A DNA stretch of 64,000 nt from an archaeon. Its GTDB lineage: Archaea; Thermoproteota; Nitrososphaeria; Nitrososphaerales; Gagatemarchaeaceae. The notes under the pieces were generated by a model. The model saw nothing but the letters and a program-made list of their open reading frames with translations. It did no database searches and had not been told where the DNA came from. Below, one piece after another: positions 55,617-64,000 of the stretch (the stretch's first letter is position 1; the number at the start of each line of letters is the position of its first letter). The stretch is from positions 62,001 to 126,000 of the forward strand of contig JAJZNC010000046.1 in assembly GCA_021848045.1 (NCBI GenBank). Reading direction: 5' to 3'. Both the position numbers and the translations under genes were made by a program.

Positions 55617-56382
55617 TCACGCAGCCTCGAGCCTGGCCGTCCGCCTTAGCGCCGCGACCGCTCCCACGAAGACGAGCACGCACTCGACCGAGAGCGCCAG
55701 CGCCTCCCAGGGCGCGTAGGGCGACCCGAAGCCCAGGATCCCCATTCGGAGCAGGTCCACGTCATAGGTCAGCGGGTTCAGCAGCATCAGCCCTCTAAGC
55801 CCGCTCGGAACGGCCGAGAGCGGATAGAGCGACGAGCTCACGAAGGTGAGCAGGATGAGCAGGAGGTTGAACGTCCCCTCGAAGGCCTCCAGTGACCTGA
55901 AGACGCTCGCCAGGATCACCGAGAGCCCCGCGAAGAAGAACGCGCCTGCCAGCACGGCACCCAGCGCGAGCGCCGCGCCGGGCAGCGTGGGGTGCACCCC
56001 GTAGGTGAAGGGGAGCCCGAAGGCGGCCACGACCACCGCGCCGCTCAGACCGATCGCCGCGGAGGAGAGCATCTTGCTCGTGGCGTAGTCCGCCCTCGTG
56101 GCGGGACCCACCAGTATCTGGCCGAACATCCCGTGCCTTCTGTCCGTGAAGAGGAGCGTCCCTCCTATCAGAGACCCGGTCATCGTCGTCTGCGCTATGA
56201 GCCCGGTCGCAAGGAACCTCTGGTAGCTTATCGCCTGCCCCCCGACCTGGAACGGGGCGATGAGGGACGTCAGCGGGAAGCTCGCCACGAACAGGAAGAA
56301 CAACGGGAGGATCAGCTGGAGCGCGACCAGCCCTCTGTTCAAGACCCGCGCGTCCCTGAGCATGAGGCGCACGACCGCGTTC
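55617..56382 (-). CDS. ABC-2 type transporter permease (start inferred)
   Basis: VNAVVRLMLRDARVLNRGLVALQLILPLFFLFVAS...LNPLTYDVDLLRMGILG. Confidence 0.88.
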
Positions 56383-57325
56383 ACGAGCCGGTCTCCTCCC
56401 TCTCGATCAGGTTGATGAATGCCTGCTCCAGGCTGGGCTCGCGCACGGTCACCGTCGCGAACCGGAGCCCCGCCTGGCCCTCCAGCTCGATGATCTCGTC
56501 GAACGCGCGCTTCGGGTCGCTCGTCCATGCCACCACCTCGCCCGTCGGCTCCTCCTCCACGCCCGACACCCCTGCGACCTCGCGCATCCGCGCGGCGAGC
56601 ACTCCTCGGTCCCCCGACTCGACGGATACCTTGACCGCCCTGAGGCCGCCGAAGCGACGCTTCAACCCGGCGGGCGTGTCCGCCGTCACTATGCGGCCGT
56701 GGTTGATGACCGCCACCCGGTCGCAAAGGCGCTCCGCCTCGTCCAGGTTCTGGGTCGTGAGGAAGACTGTCATCCCCTCCCTTGCCCTTCCTTTTATCAT
56801 CTCGAGCGTCCCGCGCCGTGCCATGGGGTCAAGGCCGACCGTCGGCTCGTCCAAGAAGAGGAGCCTCATCGGATGGATGAACTCCCTCGCCACCTGCAGG
56901 CGCCTGCGGAGGCCGAGGGACAGCTCGTTGACCCGCTTCTCCCTGTGAGCTTCAAGCTGGAAGGTCTCCAAGAGCTCGCGAGCCCTCTCCTCCCGCTCCC
57001 GCCGCGGGACGTCCCACAGCATGCCGTAGATGTCCATGGCGTCCTCGACGGTGGACGAAAACTCGCAGCTCTCCCCCTGCTGCACCACGCCGATCTGTGG
57101 CCTCAGCCTGCTGCCGTCCGTCCTCACGTCCATCCCCAGGACCCTTGCCTCCCCGCTCGACGGTGGAAGGGCGGTGGTGAGCATGCGGATGGTGGTCGTC
57201 TTGCCGGCGCCATTGGGTCCCAGGAACCCGAAGACCTCGCCCTCCTCGACCTGGATCGTGACCTCCGTCACCGCGTCGACCGCGCCGAAGCTCCTGGACA
57301 GCGATCGGGTCTCGACGGCGAGCAC
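56381..57325 (-). CDS. ABC transporter ATP-binding protein (DrrA-like); GTG start inferred
   Basis: FGFLGPNGAGKTTTIRMLTT, LSLGLRRRLQVAREFIHPMRLLFLDEPTVGLDP, TTQNLDEAERLCDRVAVINHG. Confidence 0.95.
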   Translation of the reverse strand: MLAVETRSLSRSFGAVDAVTEVTIQVEEGEVFGFLGPNGAGKTTTIRMLTTALPPSSGEARVLGMDVRTDGSRLRPQIGVVQQGESCEFSSTVEDAMDIYGMLWDVPRREREERARELLETFQLEAHREKRVNELSLGLRRRLQVAREFIHPMRLLFLDEPTVGLDPMARRGTLEMIKGRAREGMTVFLTTQNLDEAERLCDRVAVINHGRIVTADTPAGLKRRFGGLRAVKVSVESGDRGVLAARMREVAGVSGVEEEPTGEVVAWTSDPKRAFDEIIELEGQAGLRFATVTVREPSLEQAFINLIEREETGS

Positions 57326-57444
57326 AAAGCCCGCGTCGAAGCACGGTCCGTTTATGTCTTTTCGGGCGCCCAGAGGACGAGCCGCCCTCTCGTCTAGGAC
57401 GGTGACGCCGGCGCGCCGCGCCTCTCGCGCACGCGGGGTTAGGC

Positions 57445-58554
57445 TCAGCAGGGCGTGGTCCCGACGGTGCCCGTAGGGAAGATATTGCCAGAGGCGTCGA
57501 CGTTCAGTGTGACAGACGGAAGGGGGAGGTATGCCGGCCCGCGGACGACGTTCCCATGCGAGTCGTACTCTGACCCATGGCACGGACAGAAGAACCTGAT
57601 TCCGGAGCCCTGCTCGAACGTCAGCTCGCAGCAGACGTGCGTGCAAAGGAGGCTGTACGCGGCGAGGGTCCCGTCGCCCCTCATGAAGAGGATGTCCGGG
57701 AACCCACGAGGGTACTCGAAGGTCAGGTAGGCGCCGGGCTGGATGTCGTTGGTGTTGGCTATCGCCCCGGCTGGCAGCGAGGGGCCACTCGGTCGGGCGC
57801 CCCTGGACGACGACGAAGTCGAGCTTCCCGGCGGAGGGGGTGGCGGCAGCTTGATCGACCCCAGGACCACCCCGACCCCTATCAGCGCCCCGAACTCGGC
57901 CATCCTCCTCACAAAGTTCCTCCTCGAGAAGCCAAGCTCCTTCCCCTCCTGCCTCCTGACCGCGAGCGACTGCGCATATCCCCTGCCGAAGACGCCGAGC
58001 ACGAGGACGAAGCCCTGAAGCACGAGCTGGGCGTCGAAGGCCGCCAGCCCGAAGAGGTATCGCGCGAAGTAGGGCATCGTCATGTCGTACTGGGGCGCAG
58101 TTGTGATGTCGCCCAGCTGGAGCGCCACTCCGAGGAGCGCGCAGGCCATCGTCGCCAGGTACACCCTCTTCGACCCAGCCAGGTTCATCAGCCCGAGCGC
58201 GATGTCGAGCACGACGATCACCGTGAGGCCTATGGCGTGAGAGATCGCGAGGTGCCAGAGAGAGCCGTCTGTCGCGAGCAGATAGCCGCCCGACGTCGCC
58301 GAAAGCAGCATCGCGAAGCCCATGACGAGCTGGAGGATCCTCAGCCGCGAGAGCGCCCTCTCGTATCTGCGGCGCCTCTTGGACGCGCCGCTGCTCGAGC
58401 TCCCCTTGCCTGCCCCCGTGGGGTCATTCGGCCCCTCGTCCTCCGTCGGGGGCGCCGCACCTCCGGTGGCTCGTATCTCTATCCTAGGGAACCTCGCAGC
58501 GACGCTGGCCTCTATCCAGTCTTCACCAGCCCCTTCGACCTGGGTCATCTTCAC
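57445..58554 (-). CDS. Fusion: 4-TM membrane domain + Tat-like motif/TM + Rieske [2Fe-2S] domain
   Basis: Helices from LRILQLVMGFAMLL to LVLQGFVLVLGVFG; internal GFSRRNFVRRMAEFGALIGVGVVLG; CTHVCCELTFEQGSGIRFFCPCHGSEYDSHGNVVRGPA. Confidence 0.85.
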   Translation of the reverse strand: MKMTQVEGAGEDWIEASVAARFPRIEIRATGGAAPPTEDEGPNDPTGAGKGSSSSGASKRRRRYERALSRLRILQLVMGFAMLLSATSGGYLLATDGSLWHLAISHAIGLTVIVVLDIALGLMNLAGSKRVYLATMACALLGVALQLGDITTAPQYDMTMPYFARYLFGLAAFDAQLVLQGFVLVLGVFGRGYAQSLAVRRQEGKELGFSRRNFVRRMAEFGALIGVGVVLGSIKLPPPPPPGSSTSSSSRGARPSGPSLPAGAIANTNDIQPGAYLTFEYPRGFPDILFMRGDGTLAAYSLLCTHVCCELTFEQGSGIRFFCPCHGSEYDSHGNVVRGPAYLPLPSVTLNVDASGNIFPTGTVGTTPC

Positions 58555-58917
58555 GGCCTCCTGCCCTGGTCAGCGTGCGCGGCGCGGGGGTGTCTGTCCC
58601 GGCGGGCTGGGTCCGTCTCCGGGCAAGACCGCTCCACCCTCCGTGCTTGAGGGGGCGGGGTCAAGCTCCGTTCGGCTCATCCTGCCGCGGTGGCCCAGAG
58701 AAGATATAATCGGTGTGGTGCGAGTCTCGATAAGGTGGTGCGCTGGGAGTCGGGCGCCCACGCTGTTCTGTCCCCTCCCCTCGGCTCGGTTCCACGAGCC
58801 GAGAATCGCCTGCCAACCAAGACATCGGGAGCCGTGATGGTTGCTCGAGTCGGATCCGACGCTCCGAGCAGTCGGGCTCGACGACGATCGAGCCCTCGCA
58901 GGGCTGGGAGCCTTGGA

Positions 58918-59202
58918 TCAGTCAGGCAAGGGAACCCCGACCAGGATCATGGCTGCGTAGCAGTCGAGGGGGAAGAGAAGGCCGAACACAAAGTCCAGTC
59001 CCTCAGCCTCCCACACAAGGGCGTCGATCTCGAGCAGCTCGCCGGCGGCAATCACCAGCGTCACGAGCAACGCCAGGCCGTAGAGAGGGTCTGCGATGTC
59101 TATGGGCAGGAGGACGAACAGCTTCACCACGACGAGGGATAGGCCGAAGGCGCCGCCTGTGATGAAGAGTCGGCGATTGCGGACCTTCTTCTCGGTCCTC
59201 AC
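58918..59202 (-). CDS. Small membrane protein
   Basis: 94 aa, about three TM segments. Confidence 0.55.
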   Translation of the reverse strand: MRTEKKVRNRRLFITGGAFGLSLVVVKLFVLLPIDIADPLYGLALLVTLVIAAGELLEIDALVWEAEGLDFVFGLLFPLDCYAAMILVGVPLPD

Positions 59203-59621
59203 GCATCTCCCCTGCGGACTGGCGCTATATGAGCAGGCTACGCTGACCTGCCGGTCTACCGCATTCCATGGGTCCCGCGTCCTTCGACCGCCTACGTCCG
59301 GTCGATGAGCGTTTGGGGTCGGTGTGGGGACGCGAGCCTGGTCTTCGCCCGCACGGTCAGCTGTCCTGGCTAGCGAAGGCTTGCGCGCTCAGCCTCGAGA
59401 CGTCTGAGTCGGTCTTGGCTTCGCCTGTCGATGCTGCCGGAGAAAATGGAGGACCTGCGGGAGGGCTCTGCCTGCAGACTTGCCGTTCGGTGAGCCGCCC
59501 CGCGAGCGCCGGTGCCTGACCTCTGCCCATAACCGCGAGTGGAATCGCCCGACCTGGCCGAGGCGAGGCGGCCCCGAGTCCTTTGATGAAGCCCCGAAGC
59601 GTTGCCCGACCACGGCCGCCC

Positions 59622-59981
59622 TCAAAGACCAAGCCTTGATACGCTTCTCACAAGCGCGCGACACGCCTCGACCCCCTTCTCTGTGATCTCGACGGTCTGC
59701 CTCGGGGGGCCCCTTGCTCCCAGGGATTTCGCCCGGCTTACCCTGACATAGCCAAAGCTTTCGAGCTTGTTCAGGTGGTTTTCCAGGCTTCCCTTCCCCA
59801 GCCCGGTCAGCGTCCTGAGCTGCACCGCGCTCATCCTCCGAGCCAACGCAAGGAGCACTAGTATCATGATTCGGGTGGACGACTTGAACGTCGGACCGGC
59901 GAGCTGCTCGTTCAGTGCCTGGACTGCTTGATCAGTGGCGATTCTATCGACCGCCTTCCTGGAGTCGTCTTCTTCACTCAA
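59622..59981 (-). CDS. Winged-helix transcriptional regulator (MarR/PadR-like)
   Basis: RIMILVLLALARRMSAVQLRTLTGLGKGSLENHLNKLESFGYVRVSRAKSLGARGPPRQTVEITEKGVEACRAL. Confidence 0.88.
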   Translation of the reverse strand: MSEEDDSRKAVDRIATDQAVQALNEQLAGPTFKSSTRIMILVLLALARRMSAVQLRTLTGLGKGSLENHLNKLESFGYVRVSRAKSLGARGPPRQTVEITEKGVEACRALVRSVSRLGL

Positions 59982-60651
59982 GCCCTGTGGGCTCCTCCTC
60001 GATCTCTGGAATGGGCCTCGTCCGAGCGTAGACCCCGGAGAAGATCCAGACGGCGATGGTCGCTCCCCAGATCACCGCGTACGGTCCTGTGCTAGAGACG
60101 AACGGGAGCAGAGCTAGCGAGGCGATACTGCTCAGCGAGAGTGACCCGATAGCGATGACCGCCTCCTCGGGGATCTTCCTCGAAAAGGAGAGTCTCAGCG
60201 CGTAAAGGAGGTATGCCGCGACTGCAAGGTGCAGCAAGAGCACCATCGAAGGGACCAGTGCTCTCGCAAGCACGAGGGTCAATATCGCCACCGCGTTGGC
60301 GGCGACCCACATCGCTACGATGAAGCGATACCCGAGTGGTGTTGACCACGCTCTGTCGCCTTCGGGGTGGATTGTCTCGGCTGCGTTGCGGACTCGTTTG
60401 AAAGCCCAGAGGATGGCAATCACGCCGAAACCGCTGCCGGTCATATTCAGGCCTATCGAGTTCGCGACTCCCAGTGATTCGATCGAGTCGATGATCGGCG
60501 TCCCAAATATCGAGAGCAGCATCGAGAGCGAGAGCGCAATGTAGAGCACGCCCCAGGCCCGGCGCAGCAGGTGCTCGTTCAGGAGTATGGCTTGCTTGAC
60601 CGCGTACCTGGTCTTGTCGCCCGGCGTATCGGGCAATCCATATTCCATCAT
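59974..60651 (-). CDS. Multi-TM membrane protein co-transcribed with regulator (start inferred)
   Basis: MMEYGLPDTPGDKTRYAVKQAILLNEHLLRRAWGVLYIALSLSM...; overlaps regulator start by 8 bp. Confidence 0.7.
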   Translation of the reverse strand: MMEYGLPDTPGDKTRYAVKQAILLNEHLLRRAWGVLYIALSLSMLLSIFGTPIIDSIESLGVANSIGLNMTGSGFGVIAILWAFKRVRNAAETIHPEGDRAWSTPLGYRFIVAMWVAANAVAILTLVLARALVPSMVLLLHLAVAAYLLYALRLSFSRKIPEEAVIAIGSLSLSSIASLALLPFVSSTGPYAVIWGATIAVWIFSGVYARTRPIPEIEEEPTGLE

Positions 60652-60709
60652 CTTCGGCCCTATCCCGTGTTGGAGAGATTGCGACCTCACGCCTATAAAA
60701 AATCGTGAT

Positions 60710-60728
60710 ACGTACAATTCTTGTACGT
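60710..60728. promoter_or_regulatory. Inverted repeat ACGTACAA-TTC-TTGTACGT in divergent intergenic region
   Basis: Perfect 8-bp arms with 3-nt spacer. Confidence 0.65.
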
Positions 60729-60772
60729 TTCAGACCCTATTTTAGGAGGATTGCTCGATCGCCGCCTTCAGC

Positions 60773-61255
60773 TTGAACAAACCGATAGTCATCATCGGCG
60801 GAGTCGCCCTCGTCATCGGGGTCGTTCTCATCGCGGTCGGGGCGGTCGGTGTTCTTCGAGGCCTTATCGTCATCACCGCCTTCAGCGAGCCGCACGGCGG
60901 CGAATACGTCTCGACAGAGTTGGTTCTAAACACGACCTCCGGGGTGGCGATAACTTCCGCGGCTCCGTCAGGGGGACTCGTCCCTGCCCAGGATCTGAAC
61001 CTGATCAACTCGACCAACATCGCCCAATACGCCCTTGCTCCACATTCTAGCGGAGTGACCTTGACCTACATTAACCTCACAGGGAACTACTACTACGTGG
61101 CCTTCGCGGCGTCCCAACCGAGCTCAAAGGTGGTGGCCACCCCGCTCCACGGGGGGACTATGGCGTCGAGCCCGACGACATTGGGCGGCTTCGCCGTCCT
61201 TGTGATCGGCGTCGTGGTCGTCGCGCTGGGAGTGCGCAGGAAGGGCGGCTCGTGA
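60773..61255 (+). CDS. Two-TM membrane protein
   Basis: MNKPIVIIGGVALVIGVVLIAVGAVGVL... and C-terminal TM GGFAVLVIGVVVVALGVRRK; TTG start. Confidence 0.65.
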   Translation: MNKPIVIIGGVALVIGVVLIAVGAVGVLRGLIVITAFSEPHGGEYVSTELVLNTTSGVAITSAAPSGGLVPAQDLNLINSTNIAQYALAPHSSGVTLTYINLTGNYYYVAFAASQPSSKVVATPLHGGTMASSPTTLGGFAVLVIGVVVVALGVRRKGGS

Positions 61256-61539
61256 AGGAGCGACGAGAGCGACGAGGTTCCGGCACGCGGGATCGTCGGA
61301 GCGATAGGGCGTCTTCCCCATATCGACCGGTGGCAGTTCCATGGCGAGCTCGGCGCTCTCAATCGAGGCTATCGGGCTCACAAAGACGATGGCTCTTTCA
61401 CCGCCCTCGACAACTTGAATCTGAGGATCGACGAGCCTGAAGGGCGTCGGCCGGTGCAGGCGAGCACTGAACTGGGTCCCGATGAAGGTGAGCATCTCCC
61501 AATCGGCTTATCCACTGCCGACCGGTTCAGTAGGCGTAC

Positions 61540-61779
61540 ATGGCAAAGACGGAACAAAGATCTGTGGTCGACAGGGAAACTGTGGAACACCTAGTCGCCA
61601 TGCTCAGAGACTGAGTAAAGGAAGGGTTCACCGACGCCGAGCTCCAGGTACAGGCGCGGGAGATTCTCGACCCTCAGTACCGGAGCAAGACGGATCAAGC
61701 ATTCAGAGAGATGAAGAAAGGCGAGGTAAAGCGCTTCAAGAACACAAACCAGATGATAGAGGACCTGGAAAGCCGCTGA
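61540..61779 (+). pseudogene. Antitoxin-like gene interrupted by in-frame TGA
   Basis: MAKTEQRSVVDRETVEHLVAMLRD*VKEGFTDAELQVQAREILDPQYRSKTDQAFREMKKGEVKRFKNTNQMIEDLESR*; TGA at 61612-61614. Confidence 0.6.
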
Positions 61780-62046
61780 GCAATCTTACCGTGGGCACCC
61801 GCATACACCCCGACGTTCAGGAGAGACTACAAGAACCTCGGCGTTCAAGACCAGCGAAGAGTCAACGAGGCAATCAGGGATATTGTCGACTCGGACGACC
61901 CTGCACGCCTGGGGATGCCCAAGTATGGCAAGTGGAAGGGAGCACACGGGTACGATGTCAGACGCGCTATCAGGGTGCTCTATTCGGTTGATTGGAGCGC
62001 GTGGACGGCGGTGTTCCTGAGATGCGGCCCACACGAAATCTACTAG
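61780..62046 (+). pseudogene. RelE/ParE-family toxin lacking a recognisable start codon
   Basis: AILPWAPAYTPTFRRDYKNLGVQDQRRVNEAIRDIVDSDDPARLGMPKYGKWKGAHGYDVRRAIRVLYSVDWSAWTAVFLRCGPHEIY*, same frame as the upstream antitoxin-like ORF. Confidence 0.65.
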
Positions 62047-62317
62047 GGTCGGGCGACACCCGAGAAGATTGGGGTGAAACAGAGCTAAAAGTGAAGCTTG
62101 GCGGGCACGGCGGGACTCGCCCAGCATCCTCGGTCATTTTTCAGGCGCGCATGCCTCGGGACGAGGGTTCGAGCACCGCTGGATTCGTCGGCTCGACCTT
62201 GAAAGACTTGACATTATTAGTTGCATGCTAGAGCAATCACTCTAGAGGATAAAATCACCCATACGCTGAGCACTGCTGTCACATTTGAGGCGGTTCGATT
62301 TCGTAGTCGCGAGGATG

Positions 62318-62728
62318 CTAGCCGAGAAGAAATATCAATCCATGCTTGACTGCGGCCAACTTCTGTTGAGAGACCTTTCCTAGAGCCTTGACCACCAGAC
62401 TCTTCTCCAATGTGAAGACCTTGTCGAATTTTATCCTGCTCCGCAAGGGAATCGATCCCTCGGACATCTCCGTAGGGTCTATCACGACGGAGTTCCGCCG
62501 GTTTGCTAGATTCGAGGTCATGCCGCAGCAGACAAAGTCCGGAGAACTACTGTTGTGACGACGACTAGATAGGACGAGGACCGGACGCCGCTTTACTTCG
62601 GACAGATCGGTGAACCGGAAGGGCACCAGGACCACCTCGCCTGGCTCAAGCGCTGTCCCAGATTGCATCCTTCTCATTCTCCCACAACTCCTTCGCGCTT
62701 CTTTCGGAAAGCCTGAGCAGATGCTCAA
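62318..62728 (-). CDS. PemK/MazF-like toxin
   Basis: GEVVLVPFRFTDLSEVKRRPVLVLSSRRHNSSSPDFVCCGMTSNLA...LRSRIKFDKVFTLEKSLVVKALGKVS. Confidence 0.87.
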   Translation of the reverse strand: MSICSGFPKEARRSCGRMRRMQSGTALEPGEVVLVPFRFTDLSEVKRRPVLVLSSRRHNSSSPDFVCCGMTSNLANRRNSVVIDPTEMSEGSIPLRSRIKFDKVFTLEKSLVVKALGKVSQQKLAAVKHGLIFLLG

Positions 62729-62909
62729 ACTCGTCCTTCATCTTCTTCGAGACCTCCTCCGATTTGGCAATCAGCAGCTTGTCATCGCTGACTTGAAGTA
62801 CTAGGGTCTGGCCCTTTCGAATGTTCAGTCTCCTCCTGATGTCGACGGGGATGGACACCTGACCCTTTTCGGACACTGTGACGGTGCGAAGCTCCGATGC
62901 CGCGGTCAT
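62646..62909 (-). CDS. AbrB/MazE-like antitoxin
   Basis: LRTVTVSEKGQVSIPVDIRRRLNIRKGQTLVLQVSDDKLLIAKSEE; overlaps the toxin frame. Confidence 0.9.
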   Translation of the reverse strand: MTAASELRTVTVSEKGQVSIPVDIRRRLNIRKGQTLVLQVSDDKLLIAKSEEVSKKMKDEFEHLLRLSERSAKELWENEKDAIWDSA

Positions 62910-63153
62910 GCTGCTCAGACGTAGTAAATTTCTTACCTATAAGCATAAGCCTTACACGTGTCTGGCCAGCGATGGTGCGAACCTCTTCCGGCCCGCGCCA
63001 ATATTCGTTTGGAAGTTCCTCTGACCGAACGCGAGCGTTACCGAGGTATCTCTCTTTGAGTTTCGCGCCGCACGACCTGTAATTGACCCTTTGGAGGCTG
63101 ACGCGCCCCTCTGGTAAAGATTAGGGTAAAATAGAGTTCAAATTGAGGTTTGG

Positions 63154-63228
63154 CGGGCCCGGTGGGATTTGAACCCTCGACCTAACGCTTAGGAGGCGTT
63201 CGCTCTGTCCGTACTGAGCTACGGGCCC
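63154..63228 (-). tRNA. tRNA-Arg(CCU)
   Basis: GGGCCCG TA GCTCAGTACGGACAGAGC G AACGC CTCCTAA GCGTT AGGTC GAGGG TTCAAAT CCCAC CGGGCCC G; anticodon CCT, no intron. Confidence 0.93.
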
Positions 63229-63277
63229 GAACCGGAGGCCCCCGGAGTCACCAATAAACTGTTTTGGTGTCCTCTTC

Positions 63278-63751
63278 TCAGAGCAAGTGGAACCTGAACA
63301 GGGCCTCCCTCGTCCTCTCCTCGAACGCGACCGAGTCCACCCTGACCGCACCCACCGACCCTGTGGTCTCAACATGGCTGCACGGGCAGCAGCTCACGTC
63401 CCACCCCTCTATCTTGACCAGCCTGATGTGGGCGCCTGGCTCTGGCGGCGCGGCGAGGTCGTAGATCCCCGTCCCGAAGTGCATCTCGGCCTCCTGCCTC
63501 TCCATCTCGAACTCCAGCACCTCCACGTCCTCCGCGACCTTCCTATTCGCGGCCGCCTCCACCTTTCCCGCCTCCTGCGTGCTGACCGGCGCGTCAGACC
63601 TCACCCTGAGCACCCCCGGCCCGGCGAAAGTCACCCTCCTTGGGCCGATGACTCTCGTGACCGCCCCCTTCAGCAGGTGCACCGCCGAGTGGACGCGGGC
63701 GTCCTCCGCGCCCGGCGGGCTAGACGTTGATGACCTTGAGGATGTCCCCAA
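63278..63751 (-). CDS. AlaX-like alanyl-tRNA editing protein
   Basis: HSAVHLLKGAV and CCPCSHVETTGSVGAVRV metal-binding motifs. Confidence 0.85.
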   Translation of the reverse strand: MGTSSRSSTSSPPGAEDARVHSAVHLLKGAVTRVIGPRRVTFAGPGVLRVRSDAPVSTQEAGKVEAAANRKVAEDVEVLEFEMERQEAEMHFGTGIYDLAAPPEPGAHIRLVKIEGWDVSCCPCSHVETTGSVGAVRVDSVAFEERTREALFRFHLL

Positions 63752-64000
63752 GGTGGGTCTCTAGCCCGTATCTCCTCTCGTTGGTCTTCATGTGTCGATA
63801 TATCGACCAGAGCTCGGGGAACTGCCTGAGGACCGAGAAGTTCCCGTCCATCTTCGACTTTATGAACCTGTAGACCTTCCCGTAGAGCTCGAAGTGCCTG
63901 ATCACGGCGCTCTGGTACGCCCCCAGGTCGTCCATGTGGTCGACGAAGAGGTTCACGCACTCCATGCTCGGTATTATGCCCTCGCCGAGCAGCGGGTACA
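63720..64000 (-). CDS. Hypothetical protein, 5' end beyond window
   Basis: Frame stays open to the window edge: YPLLGEGIIPSMECVNLFVDHMDDLGAYQSAVIRHFELYGKVYRFIKSKMDG. Confidence 0.6.
   Translation of the reverse strand, partial: YPLLGEGIIPSMECVNLFVDHMDDLGAYQSAVIRHFELYGKVYRFIKSKMDGNFSVLRQFPELWSIYRHMKTNERRYGLETHLGDILKVINV

Noticed and set aside
58555-58917. Possible coding or ncRNA gene between the Rieske fusion and the 58918 membrane protein
   Set aside because: Overlapping frames have no convincing protein character and I could not recognise an RNA fold
61612-61614. TGA recoding (selenocysteine or readthrough) in the antitoxin-like ORF
   Set aside because: TGA is used as an ordinary stop by many genes here, no SECIS-like structure was recognised, and the neighbouring toxin also looks degraded

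Overview
This is a GC-rich archaeal chromosomal window. Group II thermosome, archaeal HMG-CoA synthase, intron-bearing tRNA and TATA-box-like promoters are all present; a Thermoproteota/Nitrososphaeria-like affiliation is my inference. The main blocks are: (i) a siroheme/sulfite-reductase operon (cobA, precorrin-2 dehydrogenase, a hemD paralogue, sulfite/nitrite reductase, plus an uncalled 37-aa leader ORF); (ii) a contiguous haem cluster hemA-C-D-B-chdC(hemQ)-L-E-H with the coproporphyrin-route signature but no linked porphyrinogen oxidase; (iii) a sulfate-activation operon (RHH regulator, sat, alkaline-phosphatase-superfamily hydrolase, cysC) divergent from a TauE/SafE exporter, with three near-identical 16-bp palindromes between them; (iv) two separate Rieske loci, one a membrane-domain/Rieske fusion with an internal Tat-like motif, plus a TatA-like gene; (v) an AT-richer accessory island (about 39.5-43.7 kb) next to the 3' end of a tRNA-Leu(UAA), holding VapBC, secreted orphan proteins, broken genes and five copies of a ~36-bp repeat whose best copies begin with the tRNA 3' end; (vi) a right-hand accessory zone with a decayed RelBE-like locus and a MazEF-like pair. 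The tRNA-Leu gene itself appears to carry two introns, one in the D-loop. All calls come from reading the sequence and supplied ORFs; no database search was run.
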